64,000 nucleotides of DNA, taken from NCBI GenBank assembly GCA_022453515.1, contig JAJNNY010000007.1, forward strand, positions 682,001 through 746,000, written 5' to 3'. Of this stretch, positions 58,527 to 64,000 are shown one piece after another; the stretch's first letter is position 1; every line of letters begins with the position of its first letter. Source of the DNA: Astrocystis sublimbata. Its lineage: Eukaryota; Ascomycota; Sordariomycetes; Xylariales; Xylariaceae. A program made the translations under genes and the position numbers. The notes under the pieces were generated by a model. That model was not told the origin of the DNA. It ran no database searches and worked only from the letters and a program-made list of their open reading frames with translations.

Positions 58527-61500
58527 ATGGCAGACCGAAAACCAGCTGCTGCGACTCCGCGCTCCCGATCGGCACTTGACGACCACCTCGAACACCATCT
58601 GCCAGCGCAAAGGCTCCAGCACCACTACCAGTCTCAACAACAGCAAACGCACCCACAACAGCAGCCGCCGCCGCAGCATCGTCACACGCCGCCGCCAGCA
58701 CACGATAAGGTGCCGAACCCGCGATCCGTCGCGTCTTCGTCGGAAACGTCCGCGTTATCGGCATCACCGCCGTCTTCCAGGTACGATCCGCTGCACCTCT
58801 GTTATCTTACTTTCGCCTTGCCTTGGCCTTAGCTTCGGGTAGTCCCAGTCGCCACGCCAGCCCTTGTCCCTTGTCCCGAGCTACAGATGCTCGCGATGTT
58901 GTTGCCCATTCCCACTTCCAAACCTTCTTTTTCTGCTGTGTGCATGTGAACGTACGCCGTCGTGCACGTAGGTGCGAGTTCGCAGTCTGAGCCCAGTAAG
59001 GCACTTTCGTGCAGCTGTCACCCGTGTGCATCGACCACGACGTCCTCTTCATTCTTCTCTGCCAGGCGGTACCTACCTAGGTAGTCTTGCCTGGAGGCCG
59101 AGAAGCTTCGGCCGGACCGGCCCGTCTGGCTCTATCAGCAAATGTCAGTCTGACATTGACAGCCCCAAAGTTTGCGCTGTCTACCTTAAGTAGTACTTCA
59201 CCACGCCCATCTGCCAACCCCACAACTTGCAAGTGGGTGTCACTCTGAGGTCGTTCCCCTACATTGTCTCCCTACCTACCTTTCTGCACCTTATGAGTAC
59301 ATCCCTATTATCTGTGTTTGCGTCTTGCGTACGTCAAGGGCAGAAGTTGCAGTCTTGTCCTTCTGTATCCTAGCCATCCCATCATTCCGACGAGACCAAG
59401 AAAACAAAAACAGAAACACACCGAAAAACGAATGAGACTGGCAGGGAGCCTGAGTGCCTTACATCCAGGTCTGCTTGTTTGCTTAAGAGTCGGTTGTATG
59501 TCAGCAGCCACCTCGAAGTGTCGTGGCAGGTAGCTCCGTAGCTTGGCACCCGAGGCACCTACCCTACCTAGGTCCCTGAGGTAGCTGCCAACTGCAACTG
59601 CAACTGCAACTGCGCAGGCCGAGTGCGAGTGCTCTTTGTCTCCCACATACCACCTCCCTGCACTTCTTAGCTCCATACATTCTCAACCTCAAAAAGACAT
59701 ATCCCATGCATTGACCTCGACCTTGCCGCGATTCGACCTTACGGCGTACCTGCTGCCTGCCTGTACCTGCCTCTGCCTACCTGCCTGCGGCACCTGTTGC
59801 CTCCCCAGGTGCACCTCCATCACCTGGGTGCATTGCCCGAGCACCTTCCCATCGAGACGGGCGGTGTTCCCATTCGTCACATCCCACCTCGACCTCGCCT
59901 TCAGCCCCTGCTGCATTTCAGGCATTTCAGCTCCGCTACGAGGTCCATTCCTCTACACCCTACACCCTCACCCTACACCCTACACCTGTATCTTCCTGCG
60001 GTGAATTGATGTGTACCAACCCACGAGCCTGTTCCCTCTGCCCCTCTGCTCCTAGGAGAAGCAGGCGTCATTCTCTGTCCAGGCTGCCGACTCGCATCAC
60101 CCTACCTCTGCCCGCATTCCCATATTCCCATATTCCCATATACCCACATAATCTATGCCCACTCCGTCGTCGTGCTCCCTCTCGTCTTGATCCTCGGCAT
60201 CTCATGTTCTCGGGCCTCGGTCATCTCATGCCACTCCTTTGATTGCTGCAGACACTCATGTCGTCCAGGATCACTCGTTCCTCTGCCCGCCAAGCCGCCG
60301 CGGCATCACAGGCTTCGTCTTCGGCAGGCCTCCCTCCGGGCCCTTCTGCTTCTGCGGCGGATCAGTCTGTGGCGTCCTCGCATTCCACCCTCACCCGATC
60401 AGCCTCGACGAGATCAAACCCCCCTCCATCACGCAAGAGGAAGCCCGCCACTGCCGAGGACCACGCCTCGCCGCCGCAGCCTTCTGCAAACGAACAGTCG
60501 TCTCCGCCTCGTAGGTCTAAGCGGCAAAAGACTCAGAATCACGGCCCTTCCGCTTCCGAGCAGTTCCAGCCCGCAGCTCCGACACCCACCGCCGCACCCC
60601 GCAAACGCAAGGGCAAGGCCACTGCTACCATGTCTAGTCCATCTGGGTAAGCTCCGGCGATATCCTCGCCTCGTACGTACAGCAATATGTTAACACAATG
60701 CCTCCTCTTAGGAGCTCTGAGCATCAAATGTCCGCTGCTTTGCAGGCTATGCAGGCTGCCTTGCAAGATAATGCCCCCTCCACCTCGGCGTCAGCGTCAT
60801 CGAGTCGGAAATCCAGCCGCCACAAGAAGGCTGGTCAATCTTCACATGGTACATCACCCTCTTCGCACCGGCTTTCAGTCGTAGCTAACACAATTCTCAG
60901 CCAGCGCGTCCGGCCCGTCTTGGAGGTCAAAACGAGGACCTAACAACAATGCAACCTCACCCGACGCAGATACCGCTATGGCCGGAGCCGGGGATCAAGG
61001 GAAAGAGAAGGAAGGCCCCCAAGCTCTGCTGCCTCAGCTACCTGCACACGATCCCGATGCAGATAGTGAGGAACACGATGACGAGGACGACGATGACGAT
61101 GATGAAGACGATGACGACGAGGACGAGGACGACGAGCGTCACCGCAACTACGACGAGGACGATCCTTTTGGAGGGTTCGGAGGTCCTCCGGGGCAAGGGC
61201 TGTCCAGCACCCTCAGGACTCTGAGCGGCATTATGTCAGGAATCTCACCCAGGCTCAGGGACATTCTAGGCAATCTTAGGCACAAGGCCGATCCCACAGT
61301 GCAGCTAATTGCGCTGCAAGACCTTTCCGAGCTCCTCCTAGTGTCTAACGAAGATAACCTCCAGGGACATTTTTCACCCGATGCCTTCGTGAAGGAACTG
61401 GTTATCTTAATGCAGCCCAACGAGTTCACGGGAGAAGAGAGCCCTGAGATTATGCTGGTGGCATGTCGCTGCCTAGCGAATCTGATGGAAGCCCTCCCCG

Positions 61501-64000
61501 CCAGCGCTGCCAACGTCGTGTACGGAGGGGCCGTTCCCGTTCTATGCCAAAAGCTGTTGGAGATACAATTTATTGATTTGGCCGAGCAAGCTCTCAGCAC
61601 GCTGGAGAAGATCTCTGTCGAGTACCCTACTAGCATCGTCCGTGAGGGAGGTCTAACCGCTTGCTTGTCTTACCTAGACTTCTTCGCCACCAGCACTCAG
61701 CGAACGGCGGTAACCACTGCAGCCAATTGCTGCCGGAATATTCCCGAAGACTCCTTCCCCGTAATTAAGGATGTCATGCCTATTCTGCTTAACGTTTTAG
61801 GAAGCAGTGACCAGCGCGTCGTTGAGCAAGCGTCCTTGTGTGTCACCCGTATTGTGGAAAGCTTTCGGCACCACTCATCAAAGCTCGAACAACTAGTCGA
61901 TGTCGATCTGCTCAGAGCTATCCTGCGGCTTCTTGTTCCTGGCACAACGAACCTGATCAGTTCCAGCATTCACACACTTTTCCTCCAGTCCCTGGCTTAC
62001 ACCGCTAAGGCAAGCCCTTTGCTTTCAGCCGAGCTGGTTAGATTGAATGTTGTTGAAACACTGTATCAGATCTTGACTGGCGTCTCCCCACCGAATGAGA
62101 TGGACGATGTTGCTTCGAAGCTGGACAGCGTGGTGATCATGCAAGCCTTGATACACCGGCCCCGGGAGCAAATCATCGAGACTCTTAACGTCGTCTGCGA
62201 GTTGCTCCCTGCACCAAGGTGCCCTGGCACACTCGCGTCCCAAGGTAGCAGCTCTCTCGGCCATGCTGAGCCAACCACCCGCGCTTCCGGGTCTGAGGAA
62301 AAGAAATCATCATCGGAGAAAAGACTGGAGCTTTTGGACGAGTGCAAAGACCAAGTGCGGAGATTCGCCCTCATCTTATTCCCTACCCTGACGGATGCCT
62401 TTTCCAGTACCGTCAACCTGACCGTGCGCCAAAAAGTACTCGATGCTCAGCTGAAGATGCTCTCTAACCTGGACAAAGACATACTGGTCGACTCGTTGAA
62501 ATCTGTACCCTACGCCTCATTTCTTGCGGCGATTTTGTCCCAACAGGACCATCCCTCACTCGTGATGTCTGCTATACAGATAACTGAACTCTTGTTGCTT
62601 CGCCTGGACCACGTATATCGGTACCAAATCTACAGAGAGGGTGTCATCTCTGAGATCGCCAAGTTAGCCGCAGAATACAAAAAACCTGAGACTAAGGCTG
62701 TCGCGAGCTCACCTGTAGATCACCCAATGACCTCGGCGGATTCCGAAGCTGACAGAGTTTCTATCCACAACGACGCTGACGAAGACGGTCATGATGACGA
62801 GAATCACGAGGAAGATGGCGACGAGGATCACATCGACGATGATGGGGAAGAAGACGAAGATGAGGAAGTTGACGAAGACCATGAAAATATACACCGCGAT
62901 GACATAATCGGATCACCTAGCTCGGACGGTTCAACTATGTCACTGGATGCGCCGCCACGTCTCTCCACCACAGACATGCCATCAATCAAGTCTCGCATCG
63001 CTGAGGCTGCCAAGAGATTCCTCGAAGTCTACGAGACCGAGAAGCATGGCAAGGCCATGAAGAAGAAAGCCGTCAAAATTCTAAACGATTTACAACAGTT
63101 AGCCTCGAGCCTCGAAGCCTTCTACCTTCATCGCACAGCCAATGATCTGAGTCCCAAGGGGGGCACCATGCTTTGGAAGCAACTCGCATCCCATTTCGAT
63201 GCGGATGTCCTCGAGAGTGTGACAAGCGCGGAGCTCCTCGCTTCTGGGCTAGTCCGCGTTGTCGAGGAGGTTTTCAGCAACCCCGATGACGCTCTAGCGA
63301 ACTCGGCAAGAGCCGCATTTCTTGAGGTTTTTATGGCCCAGCCTGTCAGTGCCAAGCCGAAGACGGCCACCGCCGATTCCCCAACGACACCATTCAGCGT
63401 TATGATCCATAAACTCCAAGACCTACTGAGCCGCTCAGAGCACTTCGAAGTTCTCACTGTTCATCACAACGCTCTCGATCATCGAAGCAGTAGTGCTGCA
63501 TCGATGCTTGCCAAGCAGATCAAGATTAAGTTGGCGGCTGATGAAGATTCGGACATACCGCGCTCGTATCGGAGCATCATGGTTTCGATTCACGCTATCG
63601 CCACATTTAAAGCGCTGGATGATTATTTACGACCCCGCATCAATCTCTACGAGCGTCCGCGTGGGTCTCGGCCGCGTGATGGGCTGTCTCGGGCCCTAGC
63701 TGCCATGGCCAGTTCGGCCGGCCTCGTACCGCCAGGCCGCTTGACAAATCACCTCGCTGATAGAGATCGTCTTGCCGAAAGGCTGAGTGCTGCTGGTTTC
63801 CCGTCTACCCAGACACCGCCACCCCCGCCACCCCAAGCGTCTACCTCTCGTACATCGAGGAAGTCTAGATCGAAGCAATCAGACCAGCCTGAGACACCTT
63901 CCACACCTGGACAGACACCTGCATCGGGCCGAGAAAAGGCCATCCTACGTAGATCGGCACGGCGTCATCCGGCTCCGGCAAGTGAGACTCCCGCCCCGCC
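58527..64000 (+). CDS. UFD4/TRIP12-type HECT E3 ubiquitin ligase, N-terminal part (cut by window end)
   Basis: Exons 60269-60646, 60712-60848 and 60901-64000 (open at the edge) are well supported. An upstream exon 58527-58780 (Gln/Pro/His-rich, ending ASPPSS-AG) joins 60269 in phase to read PPSSRITRSSARQ. If that join is wrong, translation starts at ATG 60258 (MSSRITRSSARQ). About 1289 residues are visible in the long form. The N-terminus is disordered and basic, with an acidic run (about 305-330). Then come armadillo-type helices (about 345-800): LRDILGNLRHKADPTVQLIAL, ALPASAANVVYGGAVPVLCQKL, AVTTAANCCRNIP. A second acidic run (about 880-925) and a helical block follow. This order matches Ufd4/TRIP12, which extend ubiquitin chains on ubiquitin-fusion and N-degron substrates. 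The catalytic HECT domain is expected past 64000. Confidence 0.88.
58781..60268 (+). other. Possible 1.5-kb first intron of the HECT gene
   Basis: Donor GTACGA at 58781 and acceptor GTCCAG ending at 60268 would join two frames in phase. The stretch is rich in simple repeats: AACTGC hexamers (about 59588-59612), CCCTACA-type units (about 59953-59988), ATTCCCAT octamers (about 60116-60145) and a CTACCTAGGTAG palindrome (59073-59084). No gene inside is supported. If the short form starting at 60258 is correct, this is promoter/5' UTR instead. Confidence 0.45.

Noticed and set aside
59953..59988. Interstitial telomere
   Set aside because: Units are CCCTACA/CCCTCA, not CCCTAA, and the array is short and irregular.
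1..64000. Transposons, RIP-degraded repeats, CRISPR arrays, prophage
   Set aside because: No transposase or reverse-transcriptase motifs, terminal inverted repeats, strongly AT-biased TpA-rich blocks or spacer arrays were seen by eye.

Overview
The window is nuclear DNA from a filamentous ascomycete (Pezizomycotina, probably Sordariomycetes). The reasons are short introns (mostly 50-200 bp) with GT...AG ends and CTAAC-type branch points, one gene per roughly 3-4 kb with 0.3-3 kb spacers, a Pro tRNA with a short intron, and fungal families such as a TOK potassium channel, Zds1, DUF2433 and a fungal P450. The species cannot be fixed from the sequence alone. Gene models below were rebuilt by hand by joining exons on reading phase, protein-family continuity and splice signals.

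Layout. 1-13 kb: a CCCH zinc-finger protein (+), a two-pore-domain TOK-type K+ channel (-), a mitochondrially targeted alpha/beta-hydrolase-like protein (+), ribosomal protein eS24 (+), tRNA-Pro(UGG) (-) and a histidine-phosphatase/phosphoglycerate-mutase-like protein (-). 13-24 kb: a small cationic protein whose first coding exon is 4 nt (+), the PP2A activator PTPA/Rrd1 (-), and an unrecognised AT-hook protein with a Myb/SANT-like end (+). 24-31 kb: a 1447-residue coiled-coil protein with tandem internal duplications (+), then about 3 kb with no supported gene. 31.7-38.4 kb: three genes on one strand, a cytochrome P450, a CHR-family chromate-type transporter and an alpha/beta hydrolase. 41.7-46.4 kb: a Zds1 homologue with a 6-nt first coding exon (+) and an NTF2/SnoaL-like protein (+). 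49-57 kb: a DUF2433 metallophosphoesterase-like protein with an RGG tail (+), COQ5 (-), a 62-residue single-pass membrane protein (-) and the branched-chain 2-oxoacid dehydrogenase E1 alpha subunit (+). 58.5 kb to the end: the N-terminal part of a UFD4/TRIP12-type HECT ubiquitin ligase (+), cut by the window edge.

Most genes are dispersed housekeeping or regulatory genes: translation, the PP2A axis (PTPA and Zds1 both act on PP2A in yeast), mitochondrial metabolism (COQ5, BCKDH E1 alpha) and ubiquitin. The P450-transporter-hydrolase trio is the only grouping that looks like an accessory module. I found no transposase, reverse transcriptase, CRISPR array or clear mobile element. Intergenic DNA carries a recurrent TACCTA/TAGGTA sequence family, including a perfect 20-bp palindrome.

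I see no clear undescribed multi-gene system. The best novelty candidates are the small cationic protein, the AT-hook/SANT-like protein, the 62-residue membrane protein, the three micro-exons, the possible 1.5-kb first intron of the HECT gene and the dispersed palindrome family.
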